64,000 nucleotides of DNA. Source: JACVRW01 sp963746825 (lineage in GTDB: Bacteria; Actinomycetota; Thermoleophilia; Solirubrobacterales; Thermoleophilaceae). The DNA lies in assembly GCA_963746825.1 (NCBI GenBank), contig CAVVCU010000013.1:29852-93851 (forward strand), written 5' to 3'. Within the stretch, counting starts at the first letter, position 1; each line of letters begins with the position of its first letter. The notes below the pieces were generated by a model, which had not been told where the DNA came from, searched no databases, and was given only the letters and a program-made list of their open reading frames with translations. Of this stretch, positions 1 to 8,025 are shown piece by piece. The position numbers were made by a program, and so were the translations under genes.

Positions 1-177
1 TCGCGCCGCCACGAGGTCGAGGTCCGCTTCGGCGATCCGATCCGCCCGCGCGACGCTGATGACCGCCGTGAGGTGATGGACGAGGTGCGCGCCTTCTGGA
101 GCCGAAAGGGCCTTCCGCCCGCTCCCGCGGCCCCGCCCGAGCCCGTGCGCGAACCGGAGGCTGTGCTCGCGCGCTGA
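1..177 (+). CDS. C-terminal end of a probable PlsC-like lysophospholipid acyltransferase (partial)
   Basis: Frame 1 is open from the window edge to a TGA at 175-177, giving 58 residues. The piece 'VRFGDPI' followed by a stretch ending 'DEVRAFW' resembles the end of 1-acylglycerol-3-phosphate acyltransferases, where a 'v.fGePi' strand precedes a last amphipathic helix. The final residues are a Pro/Ala-rich tail. The HX4D active site lies outside the window, so the family is inferred from the tail only. A PlsC next to glycerol-3-phosphate genes would fit the lipid theme downstream. Confidence 0.5.
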   Translation, partial: SRRHEVEVRFGDPIRPRDADDRREVMDEVRAFWSRKGLPPAPAAPPEPVREPEAVLAR

Positions 178-231
178 ATCGGTATACGGTCTCGCCACTG
201 GCAGGAACGCCATCGAGTGGAGGAGACGTCA

Positions 232-1230
232 GTGAAGAAGCTCATCAACGACCCTGATGCCGTCGTTCGCGAGGCGCTGGAGGGCATAGAGGCCGCCCAC
301 GGCGACCGGCTCCGGGTCATGTACGACCCCTACGTGATCGTGCGGGCCGACGCGCCGGTGCAGGGCAAGGTGGGCCTCATCTCCGGCGGCGGCTCGGGCC
401 ACGAGCCGATGCACGGCGGTCTGGTGGGCCCGGGCATGCTCGACGCCGCGTGTCCCGGCGAGGTCTTCACCTCGCCCACGCCCGACCAGATGCTCGAGGC
501 CACCAAGGCCGTCGACGGCGGCGCCGGGGTGCTCCACATCGTCAAGAACTACACCGGCGACGTGCTCAACTTCGAGATGGCGGCCGACCTGGCGAAGGGC
601 GAGGGCATCGAGGTCGAGGCGGTGGTCACCAACGACGACGTCGCCGTCCAGGACTCCCTCTACACCGCCGGACGGCGCGGCGTGGGCATCACGGTCATCG
701 CCGAGAAGATCTGCGGCGCGGCCGCGGAGGAGGGCAAGCCGCTCGCCGAGGTCGCGGAGCTGTGCCGGACGGTCAACGGCCAGGGGCGCAGCATGGGCAT
801 GGCGCTCACCCCGTGCGTCACGCCGGGATCGGGCGAGCCGAGCTTCGAGCTGGGCGAGGACGAGATGGAGATCGGCATCGGGATCCACGGCGAGCCGGGG
901 CGCTACCGCGAGCCCATGGAGCCGGTCGCCAAGATCGTCGAGCGCCTGGCCACGGCGATCGTCGAGGACCTGCCCTTCGAGTCGGGCGACAGGGTGCTGG
1001 CCTTCGTCAACGGGATGGGCGGCACGCCCCTGATCGAGCTGTACATCGTCTACCGCGAGCTCAACAATTTCCTGCAGGAGCGCGGCATCACCATCGAGCG
1101 CCGGCTGATCGGCGACTACATCACGTCGCTGGAAATGTCGGGTTGCTCGATCACCCTGCTCAAGCTCGACGACGAGCTGACGCGGCTGTGGGACGCGCCG
1201 GCCGACACGCCGGCGCTGCGGATCGGCTGA
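232..1230 (+). CDS. dhaK: Dihydroxyacetone kinase, DhaK substrate-binding subunit (PTS type)
   Basis: DhaK binds dihydroxyacetone covalently, and the phosphate is delivered by DhaL-ADP to make DHAP. From the chosen GTG start the protein begins MKKLINDPD, as DhaK proteins usually do. The start is set by a GGAGGAG ribosome site at 219-225; an in-frame GTG at 217 overlaps that site and is unlikely to be used. Visible landmarks are GSGHEP (residues 54-59, His57), Asp110, and the hemiaminal-forming His219 in 'GIHGEPG', one position off the E. coli numbering (His56, Asp109, His218). At 332 aa the length is normal. dhaL follows after 10 nt; the phosphodonor DhaM is 8 kb downstream on the same strand. 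Confidence 0.95.
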   Translation: MKKLINDPDAVVREALEGIEAAHGDRLRVMYDPYVIVRADAPVQGKVGLISGGGSGHEPMHGGLVGPGMLDAACPGEVFTSPTPDQMLEATKAVDGGAGVLHIVKNYTGDVLNFEMAADLAKGEGIEVEAVVTNDDVAVQDSLYTAGRRGVGITVIAEKICGAAAEEGKPLAEVAELCRTVNGQGRSMGMALTPCVTPGSGEPSFELGEDEMEIGIGIHGEPGRYREPMEPVAKIVERLATAIVEDLPFESGDRVLAFVNGMGGTPLIELYIVYRELNNFLQERGITIERRLIGDYITSLEMSGCSITLLKLDDELTRLWDAPADTPALRIG

Positions 1231-1240
1231 GGACGCCGCG

Positions 1241-1879
1241 TTGAGCATCACGTCGACCGAGGTGCGCGAGTGGATCGGGGCCTATGCCACCGACGTGGCC
1301 GAGCGCCGGGCCGAGCTGGTGAAGCTCGACACGGCCATCGGTGACGGCGACCACGGGACCAACATGGACCGCGGCATGCGCCAGGCGGTCGAGAAGCTCG
1401 AGGGCAGCGACGACACGGACATCGGTGCGCTGCTGAAGGCCGTCGGCATGACGCTGGTGTCGAAGGTGGGCGGCGCGGCCGGCCCGCTCTACGGGACGCT
1501 GTTCCTGCAGATGGGCACGGCGTCGGCCGGCCAGGAGGAGCTCGACCTCGCCGGCTGGACCGACGCGCTGGAGGCCGGCGTGAAGGGGGTGCAGGCGCGC
1601 GGCAAGGCCGAGCCGGGCGACAAGACGATGCTCGACGCTCTGCTGCCCGCGGCCGACGCGCTGCGGTCCGCGGCGGATGACGGTGCGGACCTGAGTGACG
1701 CACTGCGCCGCTCGGCCGATGCCGCCGCGGAGGGCATGCGGGCAACCACCGAGATGGAGGCGCGCAAGGGGCGGGCGAGCTATCTGGGACCGCGCAGCGT
1801 GGGCCACCAGGACCCCGGCGCTACGTCGTCACAGATGCTGCTGGAGGCCGCCGCCACGACGTTCGGCGGCGAGGTTTGA
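1241..1879 (+). CDS. dhaL: Dihydroxyacetone kinase, DhaL ADP-binding subunit
   Basis: DhaL carries a tightly bound ADP that DhaM rephosphorylates and from which DhaK takes the phosphate. The signature 'DTAIGDGDHGTNM' supplies the three Mg-binding aspartates Asp30, Asp35 and Asp37, exactly at the E. coli positions. 'GGAAGPLYGT' forms the second nucleotide-binding segment. The 212-aa length is typical. Translation appears to begin at a TTG; there is no good ATG nearby and the N-terminus fits the family. It forms an operon pair with dhaK. The stop codon overlaps a TTGACA hexamer that may start transcription of glpF-glpK. Confidence 0.95.
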   Translation: MSITSTEVREWIGAYATDVAERRAELVKLDTAIGDGDHGTNMDRGMRQAVEKLEGSDDTDIGALLKAVGMTLVSKVGGAAGPLYGTLFLQMGTASAGQEELDLAGWTDALEAGVKGVQARGKAEPGDKTMLDALLPAADALRSAADDGADLSDALRRSADAAAEGMRATTEMEARKGRASYLGPRSVGHQDPGATSSQMLLEAAATTFGGEV

Positions 1880-1904
1880 CATCGTCGGATTAGCGGGAAT
1901 AGAC
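1876..1904 (+). promoter_or_regulatory. Candidate promoter for glpF-glpK
   Basis: A perfect TTGACA (-35 type) at 1876-1881 overlaps the dhaL stop. It is followed 17 nt later by ATAGAC, a weak -10. A short CCGC/GCGG hairpin lies at about 1908-1918 in the leader. No operator or regulator gene for glycerol use was found nearby. This is motif matching only. Confidence 0.3.
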
Positions 1905-1950
1905 AGCCGCCCGGCGGATTGGGCAATTCCAAGGAGAGGAGAAGAAGCTC

Positions 1951-2667
1951 TTGAGCATTTTCGGAGCTGAGGTGATCGGGACAGCGATCCTGATCCTGTT
2001 GGGCAACGGAGTAGTTGCCGGTGTCCTGCTCAATGAATCCAAGGCCCAGAACGCGGGCTGGATCGTCATCACCTTCGGGTGGGGCATGGCGGTCATGGTG
2101 GGCGCGTACGCGGTGGGTCAGTTCAGCGGCGCCCACCTCAACCCGGCGGTGACGCTCGGGTTCGCGACCATAGGCATTACGGACTGGGGCGATGTACCGG
2201 CGTACCTCGGGGGAGAGTTCGTCGGTGCTTTCATCGGCGCGACGCTTGTGTGGCTGGCCTATCTCAACCACTGGGGCGCGACCGAGGATCCGGGGCTCAA
2301 GCTCGCCTGCTTCAGTACGGCGCCGGCGATCCGCAACCCCGTGGCCAACATGATCACCGAGGTGATCGGGACCTTCCTGCTCGTGTTCGGGATCCTCGCG
2401 ATCGTCGACAACGCGGCGCCGGTCGAGACGGGCGTGGCTGCCCTGCTGGTCGGCCTGCTCGTGTTCGGTATCGGGCTCTCCCTTGGCGGGCCCACCGGCT
2501 ACGCGATCAATCCGGCGCGTGACCTCGGTCCACGCATCATGCACGCGATTCTCCCGATCGCGGGCAAGGGCGACTCGGACTGGAGCTACTCGTGGATCCC
2601 GGTCGTGGGTCCCATCATCGGCGGCGTTCTCGGGGCGCTGGCGTTCGATCTCTTCTATCCCGGCTGA
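1951..2667 (+). CDS. glpF: Glycerol uptake facilitator (aquaglyceroporin)
   Basis: This is a six-helix MIP-family channel in the inner membrane that lets glycerol diffuse in. Both pore half-helices are present: the first NPA at residues 64-66 ('GAHLNPAVTLG') and the second at 187-189. The second is followed by Arg-Asp ('NPARDLGP'). The Asp after the second NPA-Arg is characteristic of glycerol-conducting GlpF rather than water-only aquaporins. The 238-aa length is slightly short, as in many Gram-positives. Translation starts at TTG 1951 behind a strong AAGGAGAGGAG at 1931-1941. The kinase gene glpK starts 23 nt after the stop, so entry and trapping of glycerol are co-expressed. Confidence 0.93.
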   Translation: MSIFGAEVIGTAILILLGNGVVAGVLLNESKAQNAGWIVITFGWGMAVMVGAYAVGQFSGAHLNPAVTLGFATIGITDWGDVPAYLGGEFVGAFIGATLVWLAYLNHWGATEDPGLKLACFSTAPAIRNPVANMITEVIGTFLLVFGILAIVDNAAPVETGVAALLVGLLVFGIGLSLGGPTGYAINPARDLGPRIMHAILPIAGKGDSDWSYSWIPVVGPIIGGVLGALAFDLFYPG

Positions 2668-2690
2668 TCTCGAAGTCAGAGAGGTAACTG

Positions 2691-4223
2691 ATGGCTAAGT
2701 ACGCGGCTGCCCTGGACCAGGGCACGACCAGCACACGCTGCATGATCTTCGACCACGGCGGCCAGGTTGTCGCGGTCGACCAGAAGGAGCACGAGCAGAT
2801 CTATCCCAAGCCGGGCTGGGTCGAGCACGATGCCAACGAGATCTGGTCGCGCACCAAGGATGTGATCGAGGGTGCGATGTCGGAGGCCGGCGCGAGCGCC
2901 GATGACATTGCGGGCGTAGGTATCACCAATCAGCGTGAGACCACGCTCGTGTGGGACCGAAACACCGGCGAGCCGGTGCACAACGCTCTGGTGTGGCAGG
3001 ACACCCGCACCGACAAGCTCGTGGACGAGCTGTCCAAGGACGGCGGCCAGGCGCGTTTCCAGGAGCAGGTCGGGCTGCCGCTGGCCACCTACTTCTCGGG
3101 TCCCAAGATCAGTTGGGTCCTGGACGAGGTCGACGGCGCGCGCGAGAAGGCCGAGAGCGGTGACCTGCTGTTCGGCAACATGGACACGTGGCTGATCTGG
3201 AACCTCACGGGCGGCACCGACGGTGGGTTGCACATCACCGACGTGACGAACGCCAGCCGCACGATGCTGATGGATCTCAAGACGCTGGCGTGGGACGAGG
3301 ACATCGCCGGCACCATCGGCGTTCCCACGGCGATGCTGCCGGAGATCAAGGCCTCGAGCGAGGTGTACGGCGAGGTCAAGGCCGGTGGCGCGCTCGACGG
3401 CGTGGCGATCGCGGGCGACCTGGGCGACCAGCAGGCGGCCACGTTCGGCCAGACGTGCTTCGCGGTCGGTGAGGCAAAGAACACCTACGGAACGGGCAAC
3501 TTCCTGCTGCTCAACACGGGCACCGAGGCGGTGCAGTCGAAGAACGGCCTGCTCACCACGGTGGGCTACAAGATCGGCGACGAGGACGCCGTGTACTGCC
3601 TGGAGGGCTCGATCGCCATCACCGGCGCTCTGGTCCAGTGGCTGCGCGACAACCTCAAGATGATCCAGGCCGCTCCCGAGGTCGAGGACCTGGCGAAGTC
3701 GGTCGACGACAACGGCGGCTGCTACATCGTGCCGGCGTTCTCGGGGCTCTTCGCGCCGTACTGGAAGTCCAACGCCCGCGGCGTGTTCGCCGGCCTCACG
3801 CGCTACGTCAACGCCGGCCACATCGCCCGGGCCACGCTCGAGGCGACGGCGTTCCAGAGCCGCGAGATCGTCGAGGCCATGAACGCCGACTCGGGCGTCG
3901 CGCTGGAGTCGCTCAAGGTCGACGGCGGCATGGTCGGCAACGACCTGCTGATGCAGTTCCAGGCCGACCTGCTGGGCGTGCCGGTGATCCGGCCGAAGGT
4001 GCCGGAGACCACGTCGCTCGGCGCGGCCTACGCCGCCGGCCTGGCGACCGACTTCTGGAGCGAAGTCGAGGACCTGCGCGAGAACTGGGTCGAGGACAAG
4101 CGCTGGGAGCCCAAGATGGACGAGAGCGACCGCGACGAGTACTACAAGTACTGGAAGCGGGCGGTCACCCGCACGTTCGACTGGTTCGAGGCCGACGAGG
4201 AGCCCGACGAGCCGGAGGCCTAG
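2691..4223 (+). CDS. glpK: Glycerol kinase
   Basis: This enzyme phosphorylates glycerol with ATP to sn-glycerol-3-phosphate, trapping it in the cell. The 510-aa protein is a full FGGY-family kinase. It has the N-terminal phosphate loop 'DQGTTSTR' (residues 9-16), 'GITNQRETT', 'WQDTRT', the second-domain loop 'NTYGTGNFLLLNTG', and 'VDGGMVGNDLLMQFQAD' near the C-terminus. The last 25 residues are an acidic tail. It starts at ATG with a GAGAGG site just upstream. It lies directly after glpF. The stop is only 9 nt from the stop of the convergent aldo/keto reductase gene, with no obvious terminator between. Confidence 0.97.
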   Translation: MAKYAAALDQGTTSTRCMIFDHGGQVVAVDQKEHEQIYPKPGWVEHDANEIWSRTKDVIEGAMSEAGASADDIAGVGITNQRETTLVWDRNTGEPVHNALVWQDTRTDKLVDELSKDGGQARFQEQVGLPLATYFSGPKISWVLDEVDGAREKAESGDLLFGNMDTWLIWNLTGGTDGGLHITDVTNASRTMLMDLKTLAWDEDIAGTIGVPTAMLPEIKASSEVYGEVKAGGALDGVAIAGDLGDQQAATFGQTCFAVGEAKNTYGTGNFLLLNTGTEAVQSKNGLLTTVGYKIGDEDAVYCLEGSIAITGALVQWLRDNLKMIQAAPEVEDLAKSVDDNGGCYIVPAFSGLFAPYWKSNARGVFAGLTRYVNAGHIARATLEATAFQSREIVEAMNADSGVALESLKVDGGMVGNDLLMQFQADLLGVPVIRPKVPETTSLGAAYAAGLATDFWSEVEDLRENWVEDKRWEPKMDESDRDEYYKYWKRAVTRTFDWFEADEEPDEPEA

Positions 4224-4232
4224 ACCGAAGGG

Positions 4233-5114
4233 CTAGTTCCAGGGGAGCTCGGCGCGCGTCGCCCAGTACCGCGCCGGCTCCTCGACCATGTCCGCCACCC
4301 GCCGCTCGAGATCGTCGTCCCAGGCGATCTCGAGCGCGGTCAGGTTGCTCTCGAGCTGCGCGACGGTCGCCGCTCCGCTCAGCACGACGTCGGCCCATGG
4401 CTGCGCGAGGGCGGCGGCCAGCGCTATGCCGTCGTCGCCGGCGAGCCGCCCGTTGGCGAGCGCTTCCTTGACCAGCACCTGGAGGCCGGCGTCGTGAGCC
4501 TCGGCCAGCGAGCGCTCGGCCGAGCGCTCGTGGAGGTTCCAGGTGGCCTGCACGGCGTCGAAGCCGCCTGTGGCCAGGGCGCGTTCGATGGTCGCCGGCT
4601 GGTCGGCGCCGGTGACGGTGAGGCCGATGCGGATCCCGCGGCCGCGAAGCTCGTCGAGCTCCCGGCGGACGGCGGGGTCGTCGAGCACGCCGCTGTCGAG
4701 CGTGGCCGAGTGGATCTGGTAGAGCGACAGCCAGTCGCCCAGCAGCTCTCGCGTTTCGGGCCACTGCTCGCGCAGGTGCTCGGCGGAGAGGTCCTTGACC
4801 TCGTGCTCGCTGGCGTCGACGCGCCAACCGCCGGTGTAGCGATACCCCCACTTCGAGCTGACGGTCACGTGACCCGGCTGGATCTCCCGGCGCTTGAGCC
4901 ACGAGGCCAGGAACGCCTCGGCGCGCCCGTACGAGCGCGCGGCGTCGAACCACCGCACGCCGCGGTCGTAGGCGGCGTCGAGCACGTCGTGGGCGGCCTG
5001 CTCCATGCCCTCGACGCTCGTGTCGGCCACATCCTCGCCGTGACCGAGGTTGATGTACGCCGGCCGCCCGAGGGCGGCCAGGCCAAGGCCGATCTGCGCG
5101 CCAGACATGCGCAC
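4233..5114 (-). CDS. Aldo/keto reductase
   Basis: A 293-aa (beta/alpha)8 NADPH-dependent oxidoreductase. All four catalytic residues of the family are visible: Asp57 and Tyr62 ('WFDAARSY'), Lys88 ('VSSKWG') and His135 ('YQIHS'). A second ATG three codons in (5108) may be the true start. It is the only minus-strand gene inside the glycerol/DHA island and is convergent with glpK. A role interconverting glycerol, glyceraldehyde or dihydroxyacetone is tempting because no other glycerol dehydrogenase is present, but nothing in the sequence fixes the substrate. Confidence 0.88.
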   Translation of the reverse strand: MRMSGAQIGLGLAALGRPAYINLGHGEDVADTSVEGMEQAAHDVLDAAYDRGVRWFDAARSYGRAEAFLASWLKRREIQPGHVTVSSKWGYRYTGGWRVDASEHEVKDLSAEHLREQWPETRELLGDWLSLYQIHSATLDSGVLDDPAVRRELDELRGRGIRIGLTVTGADQPATIERALATGGFDAVQATWNLHERSAERSLAEAHDAGLQVLVKEALANGRLAGDDGIALAAALAQPWADVVLSGAATVAQLESNLTALEIAWDDDLERRVADMVEEPARYWATRAELPWN

Positions 5115-5146
5115 AGCCTAAGTCTCGGCGCCCTCCCTCGAATAGG

Positions 5147-6730
5147 ATGCGCTTCGTGCCAAGCCTTCAGGCCGAGCTGCTGGTGATCGGCGGCGGCGCC
5201 ACCGGCGCCGGTGTGGCCTGGGACGCGGCCCTGCGGGGCTTCGACGTGGTGCTCGTCGACCGTGCCGATCTCGCCGAGGGCACGAGCGGGCGCTTCCACG
5301 GGCTGCTGCATTCCGGCGGGCGGTACGTGGTCAAGGACCCGGTGGCGGCCGAGGAGTGCGTGGTCGAGAACGCGATCCTGCGTCGCGTGATCCCCGACTG
5401 CATCGAGGACACCGGCGGGCTCTTCGTGGTCACCCCCGACGACGACCCCGACTACGGCGACGAGTTTCTCGCCGGCTGTCACGCGAGCAGCCTGCCGGTC
5501 GAGGAGCTCGACGTGGCCGAGGCGCTGCGCCGCGAGCCGCGCCTCAACCCCGGGCTCAAACGGGCGTTCGCCGTGCCCGACGCCTCGATCGACGCCTGGA
5601 AGACCGTCTGGTCCTTCGCCCGCGGCGCGTCGGCCCACGGGGCGCGCATCCTGCCCTACCACCGCGTGCTCGACCTGCACCGCGACAACGGCGCGGTCAC
5701 CGGCGCGCGCGTTCGCAACGAGCACACGGGCGAGGAGCTCGACATCGAGGCGGGATTCACCATCAACGCCTCGGGCGCGTGGGCGGCCCAGATCGCCGAG
5801 ATGGCGGGGATCGAGGGCGTGGGGGTGGTGCCCGGCAAGGGAATCATGATCGCCATGAACCACCGGCTGGTGAACACGGTGATCAACCGCTGCACGCTGC
5901 CGGCCGACGGCGACATCCTGGTGCCGATCCGGACGGTCAGCGTGATCGGCACCACCGACAGCCGCTCGGCCGACCCCGACGAGATCCCGGTCACCCAGGA
6001 CGAGGTCGACCAGATGCTCGACGACGGCGAGCGCCTGGTGCCCGGCTTCCGCGACGCCCGCGCCCTGCGCGTGTGGGCCGGCGTCCGCCCGCTCTTCCAG
6101 GACGAGAAGGCCGGGGCGGTGGCCGACACGCGCGACGTCAGCCGCACCCACGCCGTCGTCGATCACCGCGAGCGCGACGGGGTCGACGGCCTGCTCACGA
6201 TGTCCGGAGGCAAGCTCACCACCCTGCGCCTGATGGCGCAGGACATCGTCGACGCGATGTGCACCCAGCTCGGGATGCATCGCCCGTGCCGGACTCACGA
6301 GGAGCGCCCGCCGGACAACGAGGACGGGCAGGGCTACACCCTCGGTTCCCGCCTGCGCCGGCGCGAGGCGTCGCTGCAGGACGAGCAGCTCATCTGCGAG
6401 TGCGAGCTGATCGGGCGCAGCCGCCTCGAGCAGGCCATGCGCCGCCGCGGCACCGCCAACCTCGACGACATCCGCCGCACCATGCGCCTGGGGATGGGGC
6501 CGTGCCAGGGCGGCTTCTGCATCTACCGGGCCACCGGAATCCTGCACGGCGTGGGGCGACTCGACGGCGCCGAGGCGGCCGAGTCGCTGCGCGGATTCCT
6601 GCAGGAACGCTGGAAGGGCGTGTGGCCCATCCTCTACGGCGACCAGCTGCGCCAGGCGCGCCTCGACGACTGGATCTTCCAGGGCCTGCTCGACGTGGAG
6701 CACCTTCCGAACGGCGAGGTGACCGCGTGA
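5147..6730 (+). CDS. glpA: Glycerol-3-phosphate dehydrogenase, GlpA-type FAD subunit
   Basis: GlpA oxidises glycerol-3-phosphate to DHAP with FAD and passes electrons through GlpB/GlpC to the quinone pool. The 527-aa protein has the FAD-binding 'VIGGGATGAGVAWDAALRG' near its start and the family segment 'GTSGRFHGLLHSGGRY'. A C-terminal BFD-like [2Fe-2S] domain carries cysteines Cys417, Cys419, Cys453 and Cys458 (CxC, then CxxxxC). That last domain separates GlpA from aerobic GlpD. The gene stop overlaps the start of glpB (GTGA), and glpC follows, giving the full GlpABC complex. GlpABC is the enzyme E. coli uses under anaerobiosis, but it is common in aerobic Actinobacteria. Confidence 0.95.
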   Translation: MRFVPSLQAELLVIGGGATGAGVAWDAALRGFDVVLVDRADLAEGTSGRFHGLLHSGGRYVVKDPVAAEECVVENAILRRVIPDCIEDTGGLFVVTPDDDPDYGDEFLAGCHASSLPVEELDVAEALRREPRLNPGLKRAFAVPDASIDAWKTVWSFARGASAHGARILPYHRVLDLHRDNGAVTGARVRNEHTGEELDIEAGFTINASGAWAAQIAEMAGIEGVGVVPGKGIMIAMNHRLVNTVINRCTLPADGDILVPIRTVSVIGTTDSRSADPDEIPVTQDEVDQMLDDGERLVPGFRDARALRVWAGVRPLFQDEKAGAVADTRDVSRTHAVVDHRERDGVDGLLTMSGGKLTTLRLMAQDIVDAMCTQLGMHRPCRTHEERPPDNEDGQGYTLGSRLRRREASLQDEQLICECELIGRSRLEQAMRRRGTANLDDIRRTMRLGMGPCQGGFCIYRATGILHGVGRLDGAEAAESLRGFLQERWKGVWPILYGDQLRQARLDDWIFQGLLDVEHLPNGEVTA

Positions 6731-8025
6731 GCCACCACGACGTGATCGTGGTCGGAACCGGGCTGGCCGGCCTCACGGCGGCAGTGCGGCTGGCAGAGGA
6801 CGGCGCCCGCGTGCTGGTGCTGGCCAAGGGCGTCGGCGCCACGCATCTGGGCGCGGGAACGATCGACGTGCTGGGGTACCGGAACGGAGAGCGTGTGGCG
6901 CGTCCCGCGGAGGCCGTCGGCGAGCTCGTCGACGCCCGCCCCGATCACCCGTACGCGCCCGTCGGCGCCGACGGCGTGGCCGCGGCGGTGGACTGGTTCA
7001 AGGCCCGCATCGCGGCCGGTCCGCTCGCTCCCTACGCCTACACGGGGAGCGTGGAGGAGAACCTGCTGCTGCCTACGGCGGTGGGCGTGCCCCGGCCCTC
7101 CGCCGTGGTGCCCGAGACGATGGCCGGCGGCGACCTGAGCAGCGACGCGGCCATCTGCATCGTGGGCTTTCGGGCGCTCAAGGACTTCCATCCGGCCCTG
7201 GCCGCCGACACGCTCTCCCGCGCGGGCGCGCGCGCGAAAGGCGTCGAGCTCGACCTCGTGCCCGAGGGGCGCGCCGACGTGAACTCGCTGGGCTTCGCAC
7301 GCGCGTTCGACGACCCCGCCTTCCGCGCCGAGGTGGCGGGGCAGGTGGTTGCCCGGCTGGCCCCCGGCGAGCGCGTCGCCTTCCCGGCCGTGCTCGGCAT
7401 CGCCGACCCGCACGCCGCGTGGAGCGAGCTCGAGCACCGGCTCGGCCGTCCGGTGTTCGAGATCCCGACGCTGCCGCCCTCGGTGCCGGGCATGAGGGTG
7501 CACCAGAGCCTGCGCGAGGCGCTGCGCCGGGCCGGGGGCCGCGTGATCCTCAACACGGTGGTCACCGGGGCCGAGCACGAGGCCGGACGCGTGAGCGCGC
7601 TGCGCACTCAGGTCGGGCTGCGCGAGGAGCGCCGCGGCGCGGACTGGGTCGTGCTGGCCACGGGCGGCTTCGCGTCCGGGGGCCTGGAGCTCGACTCGCG
7701 CTGGTCGGCGCGCGAGACCGCCCTGGGCCTTCCCGTGAGCGCCATGCCCGAGCCGGGGTCCGAGCGCTTCCGCGCGGGCTACTTCGACGACCATCCCATG
7801 GCGCGCGCCGGCGTGGCGGTCGACCGGGAGCTGCGACCGGTCGACGGCGCGGGCGAGCGGCTCTACGAGAACGTCCTCGTCGCGGGGGCCACGCTGGCCG
7901 GGGCCGAGCCCTGGCGCGAGAAGAGCGGCGACGGGCTGAGCCTGTCCACCGGCTACCGCGCGGCTGAGCTGGTGCTCGCCGGCTCGCGCGCCGCCGGTTC
8001 CGCGGCGGAGGCGGTGAGCGGCTGA
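6727..8025 (+). CDS. glpB: Glycerol-3-phosphate dehydrogenase, GlpB flavin subunit
   Basis: GlpB is the second flavoprotein subunit of the membrane-associated GlpABC complex and relays electrons between GlpA and GlpC. The GTG at 6727 overlaps the glpA stop, which fixes the 432-aa product. The dinucleotide-binding loop 'VVGTGLAGLTAAVRL' lies at residues 8-22, followed by 'GAGTIDVLGY', the GlpB-type second flavin contact. The C-terminal region 'STGYRAAELVLAG' closes the flavin fold. The stop TGA shares a base with the glpC ATG, so the three subunits are translationally coupled. Confidence 0.93.
   Translation: MSHHDVIVVGTGLAGLTAAVRLAEDGARVLVLAKGVGATHLGAGTIDVLGYRNGERVARPAEAVGELVDARPDHPYAPVGADGVAAAVDWFKARIAAGPLAPYAYTGSVEENLLLPTAVGVPRPSAVVPETMAGGDLSSDAAICIVGFRALKDFHPALAADTLSRAGARAKGVELDLVPEGRADVNSLGFARAFDDPAFRAEVAGQVVARLAPGERVAFPAVLGIADPHAAWSELEHRLGRPVFEIPTLPPSVPGMRVHQSLREALRRAGGRVILNTVVTGAEHEAGRVSALRTQVGLREERRGADWVVLATGGFASGGLELDSRWSARETALGLPVSAMPEPGSERFRAGYFDDHPMARAGVAVDRELRPVDGAGERLYENVLVAGATLAGAEPWREKSGDGLSLSTGYRAAELVLAGSRAAGSAAEAVSG

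Noticed and set aside
4865..6703. Minus-strand 612-codon frame opposite glpA
   Set aside because: Composition is His/Arg/Val/Ala-rich without domains, and glpA is complete on the plus strand.
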